64,000 bases of DNA, from contig JAAFYY010000001.1 of the NCBI GenBank assembly GCA_014284505.1, positions 3,844,001 to 3,908,000 of the forward strand, written 5' to 3'. This document shows positions 32,827 to 45,490 of the stretch, one piece after another. A model generated the notes under the pieces. It saw only the letters and a program-made list of their open reading frames with translations, ran no database searches and was not told the DNA's origin. Position 1 is the first letter of the stretch, and every line of letters begins with the position of its first letter. The DNA is from Streptacidiphilus sp. 4-A2 (lineage in GTDB: Bacteria; Actinomycetota; Actinomycetes; Streptomycetales; Streptomycetaceae). The position numbers were made by a program, and so were the translations under genes.

Positions 32827-33653
32827 CTACGGACCCGCCAGCGCCGCCTCACCGGCGGCGCGCATCGCCGCCATCGGCGCCGGGCGGATGCCGGTGAACA
32901 GCTCGCACTGCAGCACCGCCTGGTGAACCAGCAGGTCAAGACCCCCGAGTACGGTGCCGCCGCGCCGGGCCCAGGCGGCCGCCAGCTCGGTCGGCCAGGG
33001 GTGGTAGAGCACGTCGAAAAGAGTGCCGGGGGCGTCGGGCACCGAGGCGGCCAGCTGGTCGGTGGCCCCGGCCGGGGTAGTGGAGACGGTCAGCTCGGCC
33101 GCGAAGGCCTCGGCGGCGCGCTCCCAGGGCGCCGCGGTGACCGCCACCCCGAGCCGCTCGCCGAGCGCGTGCATCTGCGCGGCACGCTCGGGACCGCGCA
33201 CATACGCGGTCACCCCGCCGTCGCAGATCCGGCCGAGCGCGGCCAGGGTGGAGGAGGCGGTCGCCCCCGCGCCCAGCACCGCCGCCGACCCGACCCGGTG
33301 CACCCCGCGTTCGGCCAGCGCCGCGATCAGCCCGGGGACGTCGGTGTTGGGCCGGTGCGGCGGCCGTCCGGGTGGAAGCGGACGGTGTTGACCGCGTCCA
33401 CGGCCAGCGCCGCCGGATCCACCTCGTCCAGCAGCGGGATCACCGCGCGCTTCAGCGGCATGGTCAGCGACAGGCCGCACCACTGCTCGCCGGAGCTGCC
33501 GAGCCCGGCCAGGAACCCGGGCAGCCCGGCCTCGTCCACCTCGAACCGGTCGTAGCTGTGGTCGGCCAGCCCCAGCTCCGCGTAGGCGGCGCGGTGCAGC
33601 ACCGGTGAGAGCGAGTGGGCGACCGGTGAACCCAGGACGGCGGCGCGGATCAC
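32827..33653 (-). CDS. aroE: shikimate dehydrogenase (one frameshift)
   Basis: About 275 residues. NADPH reduction of dehydroshikimate. The substrate domain has AVLGSPVAHSLSPVLHRAAYAELGL and LSLTMPLKRAVIPLLD with the catalytic Lys, then AVDAVNTVRF. The frame shifts near 33360 and resumes as NTDVPGLIAALAERG, with the nucleotide motif VLGAGATASSTLAAL and the C-terminal LDLLVHQAVLQCELFTG. GTG 33653 overlaps the mltG stop (GTGA). A 77-base gap to aroC is the only space inside the shikimate group. Confidence 0.93.
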
Positions 33654-35531
33654 GGGTTGCAGGCTCCGGTCGTGGAGTTGTAGGTCTTGTGGGTGGCCAC
33701 GCAGTACTGCTCCACATAGCCCTGGAACTGGCTGTAGCTGTCGGCGAACTGGGTCGTGCCGTCGGTCATGGCGATGAAGTAGAGCCAGGACCCCTGCGGC
33801 GGGTTCAGCACCGCCGCGATCGCCTCCGGGCCCGGGTTGTCGATCGGGCCGACCGGCAGACCGGGGTTGATGAAGGTGTTGTAGCTGGTGTGGGTGCTGT
33901 TGATGACCGACTGCGTGAGCAGGGTGTTCGGCGGCAGGTAGTACTCCAGCGTGGAGTCCAGCTCCAGCTCGCCGTTGGTGGCGTTGGTGTTGAGCCGGTT
34001 GTAGAGCACCCGGGCGATCTTGCCGAAGTCGGGCACGTTGTTGCCCTCGGCCTGCAGGATGCTGGCCTCGATCAGCACCTGGTAGCCGTTCTTCAGCTTC
34101 ACCGCGGAGGCCCGGCGTCCAGGTTCAGCGACTGGATCTGCTGCACCGCGGTGGCGACCATCTGCTGGAGCAGGGTCAGCGGCTTCATCCCCGGGCTGAT
34201 GTTGTACCGGATGGGCCACAGGAAGCCCTCGATGTCGCCGTTGGCGTAGGAGGGCAGACCCAGCTGCCCGGCGTCCGCCTTGGCGACCCGGCGGTGGTGC
34301 CGGCCTTCAGGCCGAGCTTGGTGTCGATGGCCGCGTAGATCTGCGCCGCGCGCTGGCCCTCGGGATGGTCAGCGTGTCCCCGCCGTTCTCGCTCAGCAGG
34401 AAGGCCACCGCGTCGGCCGCCGACATGTGCAGCCGCATGCCGTAGGTGCCGGACTGGATGCTGGACGCGTTGGGGTTCTTGTTGTAGGCGCCGACAAAGG
34501 CGCCGGCGCTCTTGACCACCCCGGCGGCGTACAGCGTGTCGGCCATCTGGGTGCCGGTCGCCGAGTCCGGGATGTTGACGGTGACCTGGCCCGCGCCCTG
34601 GCCGACGTAGTCCGGCGGCGGGCCGAAGTGCTTCTCGTAGAAGCCGTAGCCGTAGTAGCCGCCGCCCGCGACGCAGGCCACCAGCAGCAGCGAGACGCCC
34701 AGGCAGGCCACCCCGCTGCGCTTGCGCTCGGCCCGGCCGCTCTGTTTGCGGCGGCGCTCGCCGGTGCGGCTCTCGTCCGGATCGCGCAGGAACGGGTGTA
34801 GCCCTCGGCGTCCTCGTCGTAGCTGTCGTGCTGGGGGTCGGCGGAGTCGTCCTGGAACGCCTCGGCCGCGCCCGGACCGGAGTCCGACGGGTCCGCGGGC
34901 GCCCCCTCCCGGAAGTCCTCGGCGGCGAACTCCCCGGTGGCCTCTCCCCGGCGATCTCGGCCTCCAGCGCGGCGGCCTCGGCCTCCCAGTCTATTCCGTC
35001 GGGTCCGAGCTCCGGGCCGACGGCTGGGGCTGCTGGGCCTGCGGCTGCTGGGGCTGCTGGGCCTGGGGCCGCTGCGGCTGGGGAGCCTGCGGCTGCTGCG
35101 GCTGGGCCTGCGGCTGCTGGTAACCGGGCTGCTGCGGGTACCCCGGCTGCGGCTGACCGGGCTGCGGGTAGCCCTGCTGCGGGTACTGGGGCTGGGGATA
35201 GCCCTGCTGCGGATACCCGGGCTGGGGGTAGCCGGGCTGCTGCGGGTACCCCGGCTGGGGCTGTACCGGCTGCGGCTGACCGGGCTGGGGTAGCCCTGCT
35301 GCGGATACCCCGGCTGGGGCTGTACCGGCTGCGGCTGACCGGGCTGGGGATAGCCCTGCTGCGGTACTGGGGCTGCGGCTGGCCGGGGGCCGGATAGGGG
35401 TCGGCGGCCTGCGCGGGCGCGCCCCAACCGGGCTGCTGCGGCTGGGCGCCGGGCGCCGGCGGCGGATACCCGCTGCCGTTGTAGGGCTGGTCCCACGCTT
35501 GGGGACTACTGCCCCGGCCCTGGTCCGACAT
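33650..35531 (-). CDS. mltG: endolytic murein transglycosylase MltG with long low-complexity N-terminus (frameshifted)
   Basis: About 625 residues. MltG cuts nascent glycan strands at the membrane. The first 250 residues are cytoplasmic and disordered, dominated by Gly-Tyr-Pro-Gln repeats and then acidic stretches. One transmembrane helix follows ([25 protein letters not shown]), then a LysM-like part ([26 protein letters not shown]) and the YceG domain with the catalytic Glu in [11 protein letters not shown]. The domain continues VARVLYNRL-like, [11 protein letters not shown] and [17 protein letters not shown]. At least five frame changes lie between 34110 and 35340, in the repeats and around 34300. 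ATG 35531 starts [13 protein letters not shown]. Confidence 0.85.
35040..35390. repeat. coding low-complexity repeat region in mltG
   Basis: Degenerate tandem units of about 12-30 bases built from GGCTGCGGGTA, CCGGGCTG and GCTGCTGGGG encode alternating GYPQQ, QPGQPQ and QAQQPQ blocks on the minus strand. Such arrays change length easily and are hard to sequence, which may explain the frame changes in the gene. Confidence 0.75.
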
Positions 35532-35820
35532 GCTTCCCCTTGGACGACGTGGCGACCGGCATCCCCTCCGGCCGGACGGGAATTCCCGAGCGACTTGTTC
35601 GAACCGACGTGCCAACGGCGCATCGTGAACCGGAACGTTACCCTAACGGGGTGTTCGTCCAGGACTTCGGTTCCCCGAAATAATCCGACATGAACCCCGC
35701 ACAAAGGCCCGCACCTCGGAATGACGGCCGACTTCACCCGTTCGGCTATTGCTGGACCCTTGTGCGATTCTTCACTGGCCCGACCGGAGCCAGACCCGGT
35801 CCGGGCCGCCGCCGGGCCGG

Positions 35821-36313
35821 TCAGAGCAGCTGTCCCGGTGCCCGTCCACTGGTCTTCTCGGCCTCCAGGGCGCTCTGCAGAATCACCACCGCCGCCGCCT
35901 GGTCGATCACCGAGCGGCCCTTCTTGGACTTCACCCCGGAGGCCCGCAGCCCCTGGGCCGCGGTGACCGTGGTCATCCGCTCGTCCACCAGCCGCACCGG
36001 CACCGGCTCCCCGGCCTCGCCCGCCGTCGCCAGCAGCGCGGCCAGCTCCTCCGCGTACCCGCGGACCTTCACCGCCGCCGGGCCTCCGCCCCGCTCAGCG
36101 AGCGGGGCAGCCCGAGCACCACCTCCACCGCCTGGTACTCCTGGGCGATGGCGACCAGCCGGGCCATCGAGCCGGGCCCGGCGGGGACGGTCTCGACGGG
36201 GGTGGCGAGCATCCCGTCGGGGTCGCAGGACGCGACCCCGATCCGGGCGTCACCGACGTCCACGCCGATCCGCCGCCCCCGCCGGAACCCGCCGCGGTCC
36301 GCGGGACCGTCGG

Positions 36314-36317
<4 letters not shown>
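35821..36317 (-). CDS. ruvX: Holliday junction resolvase-like protein RuvX/YqgF (one frameshift)
   Basis: About 165 residues with an RNase H-like fold. [27 protein letters not shown] contains the first catalytic Asp; [26 protein letters not shown] (Glu) and [16 protein letters not shown] (last Asp) follow. The frame shifts near 36080 at a GCC/GGG run. YqgF proteins act in 16S rRNA 5-prime processing and possibly recombination. ATG 36317 overlaps the alaS stop (ATGA). Confidence 0.9.
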
Positions 36318-38972
<2,655 letters not shown>

Positions 38973-38973
<1 letters not shown>

Positions 38974-39355
38974 TAGAGGTCCTCATTCCGGTCGTACGGG
39001 GTGATGTAGGGGGTGATGTCCGAAGTATGGTGCACCGGCGCGGGCAGCTCGACCGGATTACGGCGGGCGGGACCGCCCGCGCCCGGCCGCGCAGCACGGC
39101 GGCGCCGTCCGGGCCCGGGGCGGCCAGCACGCTGCCGTCCAGCCCGAGCTCGCGGTTCAGTTCCAGCTCGCGCTGGAGCATCCCGGCGCGCACCTCCGCC
39201 GCGAAGGAGCGTGCGGCGTCGCCGAGTTCGGCCGCGCCGTTGGCGGCGGAGTCGGCCAGGCTGCCGGGGGTCAGGCTGCGGGCGACCTTGTTGGCCTTGT
39301 TGATGGTCCACACGGTCGCGCCCGCGCCGACGGCCATCCAGAAGATCCGACGCAC
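38973..39355 (-). CDS. DUF6167-family small protein (one frameshift)
   Basis: About 127 residues. GTG 39355 starts [37 protein letters not shown], a short hydrophobic N-terminus followed by an amphipathic helix ([29 protein letters not shown]). This is the actinobacterial family found before alaS. The C-terminus probably reads [19 protein letters not shown] after a shift near 39050 and stops with TAA sharing bases with the alaS ATG (TAATG). Without the shift the frame ends at 38960. Function unknown; possibly membrane-associated. Confidence 0.7.
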
Positions 39356-39359
39356 GGGC

Positions 39360-39838
39360 TCAGCCCCGCTTCGAGAGCAGCCGGGCGAAGACGCCGCGCC
39401 GCATGTTGGCGGCCCGCACCTCGGCCTTGACCATCCGGGCGATCAGCTCGCGCTCGGTCTGCTGCGGCAGCAGCCGCTCCGGCTGCCCGGCGCGCGCTGC
39501 CGGGCCACCGCGCTGCGGACCCCGTAGCTGAAGGCCGAGAGCTTCACCAGCGGACCGCCCAGGGCGGCCGCCATGGTGGAGGACAGCGCATGCGCGTTGG
39601 CGGCGGCGTCCTGCACGTCGGCGGTGATCGAGTCCACCCGGACCAGCTGGTCGTTGGCCGCCCGCAGGGTCTCCGCGGCCTCGTCCAGCAGCGGCACCGT
39701 CCGCTCGGTGACCGCCGCGACCAGCTCGGTGGCCTGCCGCAGCGCGGCCGCGAGCCGGATCAGCACCACGGCCAGCAGGGTCACCAGTACGGCCCAGAAC
39801 ACGGCGACGACGAGGCCCGCGACCTCTCCACCCGACAC
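39360..39838 (-). CDS. DUF948-domain membrane protein (one frameshift)
   Basis: About 159 residues. One transmembrane helix at residues 5-28 (VAGLVVAVFWAVLVTLLAVVLIRL) is followed by a long coiled-coil-like region (ATELVAAVTERTVPLLDEAAETLRAANDQLVRVDSITADVQDAAANAHAL), as in DUF948 proteins. The corrected C-terminus (ERLLPQQTERELIARMVKAEVRAANMRRGVFARLLSKRG) needs a shift near 39495. GTG 39838 has GAGGGAG upstream. It immediately precedes the DUF6167 gene; both are carried with alaS in streptomycetes. Confidence 0.75.
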
Positions 39839-40023
39839 CTTGGTGCTCCCTCGCTCGCTTCGGATCCGACCGCTTCGAACCCGGCCGGGCCAGCGCTGGG
39901 CGCGGCGCCCCCAGGCGCGGTCAGGCGCGAGAGCCGGGTGGTGGAACCCTATCGCGACCGCCCCCGCTTTCCGGACCGCGGCTGCCCGGTACGTGACCTT
40001 CGCGCCGGTCCCTCGTTGGGTCG

Positions 40024-40039
40024 TACGGACCGGTCCGTA
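40024..40039. promoter_or_regulatory. 16-bp perfect palindrome, probable operator
   Basis: TACGGACCGGTCCGTA is fully self-complementary. It lies 85 bases before the NB-ARC/TPR gene and about 185 bases before the divergent DUF948 gene. Sites of this type (TACGGAC arms) are bound by TetR-family regulators in actinobacteria. No regulator gene is adjacent, so the protein that reads it would be encoded elsewhere. Confidence 0.5.
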
Positions 40040-40123
40040 GGCCCGCCGCGACCCGGCGGCGGCAGCCGCGGCAGGGCACGCACCACCGCAGGTGACCGCA
40101 GGGGCCCACACCACAGGGGACTG

Positions 40124-42240
40124 ATGACCCACCACCGCGGCGGCAATCTGCCGTGCGCCACCACCGAGCTGGTCGGCCGGGGCGGCGAACTCGCCGAGGC
40201 GGGCCGGCTGCTCCGCGGCTGCCGGCTGGTCACCGTGGTGGGCTGCGGCGGCGTGGGCAAGAGCCGGCTGGCGCTGCGCGCGGCCGAGCTGGCCGGGCCC
40301 GGATTCGCGGACGGCGCCTGGCTGGTGGACTGCTCGCCGGTCCAGGACGCGGCGCTGCTGGGCCACGCCGTGGCCGAGGCGCTGGGGCTCGTCGACGGCA
40401 CCGCGCGGGAGCCCGCCGAGGTACTGGTCGAGCATCTGGCCGGGCGCGAGCTGCTGCTGGTGCTCGACGGCTGCGAGCAACTGGCGGACGCCTGCGCCGC
40501 GCTGACCGGGCGACTGCTGGCGGCCGCCCCGGCCTGCGGGTGGTGGCCACCAGCCGGCAGCCGCTGAACGCCCCGGGCGAGCACCTGCTGCCGCTCACCC
40601 CGCTCCCGGCGGACACCCCCGACGACGACGCGGTCACCCTGTTCACCCAGCGCGCCCGGGCGATCGTCCCGGAGTTCCGGCTGACCCGGGCCAACGAAGC
40701 GGTGGTCACCGCGCTGTGCCGGCGGCTGGACGGCATCCCGCTGGCCCTGGAGCTGGCCGCCGGACGGCTGCGCGCGCTCTCGGTCGAGCAGCTCACCGAA
40801 CGTCTGGACGACCGGTTCCGGCTGCTCACCGGCGGCTCCCCGGCCGCCCTGCCCCGGCACCAGACGCTGCGCACCACCATCGGCTGGAGCCACGAACTGT
40901 GCAGCCCGCAGGAACGGCTGCTGTGGGCGCGGCTGTCGGTCTTCGCCGGGAGCTTCGACCTGGACGCCGTCGAGTACGTCTGCGCCGGCCGCGGGCTGCT
41001 CCAGCCGGACGTGCTGGAGGTGCTCTCCGAGCTGGTCGCCAAGTCGGTGGTGCTGCGCGAGCACACGCCCGAGCCCGGCCGGGGCGACGGGGGCGACGGC
41101 GGCTACCGGCTGCTGGACACCGTGCGCGAGTACGGCGGGCACTGGCTGCGGGCCTCCGGCGAGGAGCGGTCCCTGCGGCGGCTGCACCGCGACTGGTACC
41201 TCGGGCTGGCCGGCTGGGGCGAGGTGGAGTGGTTCAGCCCGCGCCAGGCGCCGACCAGCGCCCGTACCCACCGCGCCCACGCCAACCTCCGCGCGGCGCT
41301 CGACTTCTGCCTGAGCGAGCCGGGCGAGGAGCAGCTGGCGCTGCATCTGGCGGCGACCCTCTGGTACTACTGGGTCGGCTGCGGCCACCTCGGCGAGGGC
41401 GGCACTGGCTGGAGCTGGCGCTGGCGGTCGCCCCCGAGCCGACCACGACCAGGGCCAAGGCGCTCTGGGTGGCCGGCTATGTGTGCACCCTCCAGGGTGA
41501 TCTGATCCGTGCCCGGCCGGTGCTGGAGGAATGCCGCCGCCAGGCGGTGGACACCGGCGACGACCGGGCGCTCGCCTACGCCGTGCACCGGCAGGGCTGC
41601 GCCGCGCTGATCGGGGACGAACTGCCGCGCGCCACCGAGCTGTTCCAGGAGGCGCTGTGGCACTACCAGGAGCTGGGCGAGCTCAACAGCAATGTGCTGA
41701 TGGCGATGTTCGAGCTGGGGCTGGCGCTGCTGTTCCAGGGCGAGCACGAGCAGAGTGCGCTGTGGATGGCCAGGCTGCGCGAGCAGTGCGAGCTGCACGG
41801 CGAGCAGTGGGCCTACGCCTACGGCCTGTTCGCGACGTCCTACGCGGCCTGGCTGGACGGCGACTTCGAGGCGGCCCGGGCCCGGGCCGGGAGTGCGTCC
41901 GGCTGAACCATGTGTTCCGGGACCTGGTCGGCACGGTGCTGGGGTGGAGATGCTGGCGCTGCTGGCCACCGAGCCGGGACCGGGCGGCGCCCCGGGCGAC
42001 CTGGGCGAGGCCCGGCTGCTCCAGGGCGCGGCGCACAGCATCTGGAAGGCCGTGGGCATTCCGCTGTTCGGCTCCCGCAGCTTCAACGCCGCCCATGCCG
42101 AGTGCGAGCTGCGGGTGCTGTCCGGGCTGCCGGGGTCGGACGCCGCTGAATCGTTCCTCCAGGGCAGTCTGCTGGACCTCGACACCGCCGTCCGGCGGGC
42201 GCTGGACGGCCCGGAACGCACCGCGCCCCGGCCGCCGTGA
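40124..42240 (+). CDS. NB-ARC ATPase with TPR region, LuxR-type relative without HTH (frameshifted)
   Basis: About 705 residues. The NB-ARC module has ELVGRGGELAEAGRLL, P-loop VVGCGGVGKSRLAL, Walker B ELLLVLDGCEQLADAC, sensor VVATSRQPLNAPGEHLLPL, GIPLALELAAGRLRAL and the winged-helix-like ERLLWARLSVFAGSFDLDAVE. TPR-type helices follow (AKALWVAGYVCTLQGDLIRARPVLEECRR, ATELFQEALWHYQELGELNSNVLMAMFELGLALLFQGEHE) to the end at RRALDGPERTAPRPP. Relatives with this core often end in a LuxR HTH; none is present here. Shifts lie near 40535, 41400, 41885 and 41940. ATG 40124 follows AGGGGA. It is the only plus-strand gene between alaS and rarA. Confidence 0.8.
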
Positions 42241-42279
42241 GGCTGCCGGGGGCGCGTCGGCTGTGAAGCCGCTCGCGGG

Positions 42280-42894
42280 TCAGCGCGAGTAGTACTCGAC
42301 GACGAGCTGCTCGTCGCAGATGACCGGAACCTCGCGACGCTGGGGCGCGCGGTCCAGGCGGAAGGCCAGGGCCTTCAGGTTGACCTCGAGGTACTTCGGG
42401 GTCTGGCCCTCACCCGCGTTGCCACCCTCACGGGCGACCTCGAACGGGGTCTTGGTCTTCGAGCGCTCGCGCACGGTGACCACGAAGCCGGGCTTCAGCT
42501 GGAACGAAGGCCGGTTGACCTTGCCGCCGTTGACCTCGATGTGGCCGTGCACGACCATCTGACGGGCCTGGTAGATGGTGCGGGCGATGCCCGAACGCAG
42601 CACCAGCGAGTCGAGACGGGTCTCGAGCTCGATGATCAGCGCCTCACCGGTCTTGCCCTCGACCTTGCGGGCACGGTCGAACGCGCGGGCCATCTGGGTC
42701 TCGCTGAGGTCGTACTGAGCGCGCAGGCGCTGCTTCTCGACCAGACGGACCTTGTAGTCCGAGTTCTGCTTGCGCCCACGGCCGTGCTGGCCGGGCGGGT
42801 AGGGGCGGGCCTCGAAGTACTTGACGGACTTCGGGGTCAGCGGAATGCCCAGGGCACGGGCAATCTTGACCTTGGGGCGCTTCTGGTTCGTCAT
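42280..42894 (-). CDS. rpsD: 30S ribosomal protein S4, zinc-independent form
   Basis: 204 residues, intact. Primary 16S rRNA binder that starts 30S assembly. It reads [38 protein letters not shown], then the S4 RNA-binding domain [42 protein letters not shown] and the C-terminal [18 protein letters not shown]. The N-terminus lacks the Cys pairs of zinc-binding S4, so it is the C-minus type. I chose ATG 42894, the family start, over the ATG at 42906. Confidence 0.96.
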   Translation of the reverse strand: MTNQKRPKVKIARALGIPLTPKSVKYFEARPYPPGQHGRGRKQNSDYKVRLVEKQRLRAQYDLSETQMARAFDRARKVEGKTGEALIIELETRLDSLVLRSGIARTIYQARQMVVHGHIEVNGGKVNRPSFQLKPGFVVTVRERSKTKTPFEVAREGGNAGEGQTPKYLEVNLKALAFRLDRAPQRREVPVICDEQLVVEYYSR

Positions 42895-43220
42895 GAACCA
42901 AACCATCCTTGTCTTGTGACTGGCTCACCGGTGTTGAAGGAGGTCGCCTACAGGTCCGGGGAAACCACCACGCCGGGGGCGGGGCGGTCAGCCGTTCTCC
43001 GGTACCGGGCACAAAGTGCGGCACACGACAGGCCCACCGCCGCTGAGGTGGTGGGCTGCACGCGACACCCGAGGGGTGCGCGACGCTCCTGGAGGCACCC
43101 CGTGAACGAGGGGCTCCCTGTATGACGTCCCGCTGGTGACGCCCGGCTTGCGCCGAGGCACGCGACGTCTCGCTCCAGTCAGTGTACGGGGTCCGCGGAC
43201 CACCGGTGACCAGGGGGCCG
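42895..43220. other. region between rarA and rpsD with three stem-loops
   Basis: 326 bases. It must contain the end of the rarA transcript and the promoter and leader of rpsD. Three consecutive hairpins occupy 43032-43117. The 137 bases nearest rpsD show no strong structure apart from a GGAGG-like run on the opposite strand. Confidence 0.55.
43032..43117 (-). promoter_or_regulatory. three tandem stem-loops: rarA terminator and/or rpsD leader structure
   Basis: Stem 1 pairs GCCCACCGCC (43032-43041) with GGTGGTGGGC (43047-43056), one mismatch. Stem 2 pairs CACCC (43066-43070) with GGGTG (43074-43078). Stem 3 pairs GGAG/CCCC (43091-43101) with GGGG/CTCC (43110-43117) around a three-base bulge. 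S4 represses its own synthesis by binding mRNA leaders in other bacteria, so part of this could be such a target; the first hairpin after rarA could equally be its terminator. Confidence 0.4.
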
Positions 43221-44583
43221 CTACCGCCGGTGACCGGCGGTGGCCCCCGCCCGGCTACTCCCCCGCCAGCCGGGCAGCCACTCGGCGACATCCGCGTAGC
43301 GGGCCTCCGCCCCGCGCCGGGTCGGCTGGTAGTAGCGCTTGCCGTGCAGCGCGTCCGCGCGTACTGCTGGGCGGCGACGCCCTCCGGCAGGTCGTGCGGA
43401 TAGACATAGCCCTGCGCGTGCCCGAGCTTCTTCGCGCCCGCGTAGTGGCCGTCCCGCAGATGCGCCGGCACCGGCCCGGCCAGTGCCCGTCCGCCATCGC
43501 CGCGCCGATCGCCACCGTCGCCGAGTTGGACTTGGGGGCCAGCGCCAGCGCGATCACCGTGTGCGACAGGGTCAGCGCCGCCTCCGGAAGCCGATCATGG
43601 CCACCGCCTGCGCCGCGGCGACCGCCAGCGGCAGCGCGTTCGGGTCGGCCAGGCCGATGTCCTCGCTGGCCGAGATCATCAGCCGGCGGGCGATGAAGCG
43701 CGGGTCCTCGCCCGATCATCCGGGCCAGATAGTGCAGCGCGGCATCGGCGTCGCTGCCGCGGATCGACTTGATCAGCGCGCTGGCCACGTCGTAGTGCTG
43801 GTCGCCGTCGCGGTCGTAGCGCACCGCCGCCTTGTCCACGGCCTGCTCGACATCGGCCAGCCGCACCTCCTGCGCACCCAGCGCCAGGGAGGTCCCGGCC
43901 GCGGCCTCCAGCGCGGTCAGCGCCTTGCGCGCGTCGCCCCCGGCGATCCGGACCAGATGGTCCTCCGCCTCGGACGCCAGCGACACCGCCCCGGCCAGCC
44001 CGCGCTCGTCCCCGACCGCGCGGCGCAGCAGCCCGCGCACGTCCTCGTCGGTCAGCGACTCCAGGGTCAGCAGCAGCGAACGCGACAGCAGCGGCGAGAT
44101 CACCGAGAAGTAGGGGTTCTCGGTGGTCGCCGCGATCAGGGTCACCCAGCGGTTCTCCACCGCGGGCAGCAGGCTGTCCTGCTGCGCCTTGGAGAAGCGG
44201 TGGATCTCGTCGAGGAACAGCGTGGTCTCCCGGCCCGAGGCACCGACCTCGCGGCGGGCGCTCTCGATGACCGCCCGCACCTCCTTCACCCCGGCGGTGA
44301 TCGCGGACAGCTCCACGAACCGCTTCTCGGTGGCCTGGCTGATCACATAGGCGAGCGTGGTCTTCCCGGTGCCGGGCGGCCCGTAGAGGATCACCGAGGA
44401 GGTCGCGGCGGGCCCGGCCGCCCCGGCGACCAGCCGGCGCAGCGGCGAGCCCTCCCCCAGCAGCCGGCGCTGCCCGGCCACCTCGTCCAGCGTGCGCGGC
44501 CGCATCCGGACCGCGAGCGGTGACCGCCCGGGCTCCCTGGCCTGGAGCTCCTCGGCGGCGGCGGTGAACAGATCGGGTTCCAC
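43221..44583 (-). CDS. rarA: replication-associated recombination protein RarA/MgsA (frameshifted at 3' half)
   Basis: AAA+ ATPase of about 450 residues related to clamp loaders, acting at stalled forks. The sequence [37 protein letters not shown] leads to Walker [16 protein letters not shown], Walker [25 protein letters not shown], sensor 1 [13 protein letters not shown] and the [10 protein letters not shown] box. The tetramerisation domain has [71 protein letters not shown] and [18 protein letters not shown]. Several shifts lie between 43340 and 43715. I take GTG 44583 as start; the stop at 43221 is in the frame of [10 protein letters not shown], an alternative is 43255. Confidence 0.85.
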
Positions 44584-44717
44584 TCCCCCGACATTAGCGC
44601 CCGCCACCGACAACACGCGGTCCCGCTCCCCGGGCACCGTTGACGCGCTGCTGCCCCACCCGCTTCACTGGTCACCGTATGCACACAGCCCGTCACGGAA
44701 ACGATCCAAGGGGGATC

Positions 44718-45419
44718 ATGCGCATCCGCAGGAACCTGGCTGCCGCGTTCGCCGCCACCGCGCTGCTGGCCGCCACGGCGGTCACCACCGGCGCGTCCGA
44801 CGCCCAGGCATCCGTACCCGGCGCGGCGGCCAAGGCGCTCGGTGTCGAGTCCACACCGATGAACGAGTGCTCGGCCGCCTCCTACGACAACGACTCCCGG
44901 CTCGGGCCGCTGGAACTGCCGACCATCGGCCGGGTCGGCGACCAGCTCCTCGGCTACCGGCGCGCGGGCTACCTGCGCGACACCGCCGACCTGCTCGCCA
45001 AGTACTGGAGCCCGACCGCCAACAACGGCGCACCGGGCTGGGTCTACCCGCCCGAGGGCGGCTATCTGATCGGCCGCGACGGCCGCCCGATCAAGACCAC
45101 CGAGACCCTGGTCCCGGGGAGCGACATCGACCGCTACGGCAGCCAGTACGGCACCTATCTGGCGCCCGAGGGCCTGCCCTACAGCGCCCGCTCGCTGCCG
45201 CCGTCCAGCCTGAACAGCGACCCGGCGGCAACCTGCAACTACCACGACTACAAGGTGGACAAGCCGTTCAGGGTGGACGCGGGCCCGATCGCGCCCTGGT
45301 TCGGCCAGCCCGGCCACGGCTGGCAGTACCAGCTGGACGCCGCCCTGCTCCCGGGCGCGCCCGCGGCGCTCAATGTGCTGTGGCTGGTCGACAACCACTA
45401 CCTGAGCCCGGTCGCCTGA
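44718..45419 (+). CDS. secreted TNT-domain protein, predicted NAD+ glycohydrolase
   Basis: 233 residues, intact. A signal peptide (MRIRRNLAAAFAATALLAATAVTTGASDAQA) is followed by a linker and a C-terminal TNT domain. It shows DIDRYGSQYGTYLAPEGLPYSARSLPPSSL (R139 and Y140 in DRYG), YHDYKVDKPFRVDAGPIAPWFGQPG and GWQYQL (Q203, Q205). These are the conserved positions of the tuberculosis necrotizing toxin family, whose members cleave NAD+. Two cysteines (C51, C173) may form an external disulfide. ATG 44718 has AAGGGGG just upstream. Family proteins are paired with an immunity protein; none is visible beside it. Activity is inferred from motifs. Confidence 0.8.
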   Translation: MRIRRNLAAAFAATALLAATAVTTGASDAQASVPGAAAKALGVESTPMNECSAASYDNDSRLGPLELPTIGRVGDQLLGYRRAGYLRDTADLLAKYWSPTANNGAPGWVYPPEGGYLIGRDGRPIKTTETLVPGSDIDRYGSQYGTYLAPEGLPYSARSLPPSSLNSDPAATCNYHDYKVDKPFRVDAGPIAPWFGQPGHGWQYQLDAALLPGAPAALNVLWLVDNHYLSPVA

Positions 45420-45434
45420 CCCGGGGGTGAACTG

Positions 45435-45473
45435 CGAGGAGGGGGCGGCCACGGTGTGGTCGCCCCCTCCTCG
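45435..45473. terminator. bidirectional terminator
   Basis: CGAGGAGGGGGCG (45435-45447) pairs perfectly with CGCCCCCTCCTCG (45461-45473), and the loop adds GCCAC/GTGGT pairing. It lies between the convergent TNT gene and aspS and would end both transcripts. Confidence 0.85.
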
Positions 45474-45490
45474 CCCGCGTCGGCCGCGGG

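Noticed and set aside
35040-35390. Regularly repeated sequence resembling an array
   Set aside because: Not CRISPR: there are no unique spacers, units vary in length, and the repeats encode Gly-Tyr-Pro-Gln blocks in frame with mltG.
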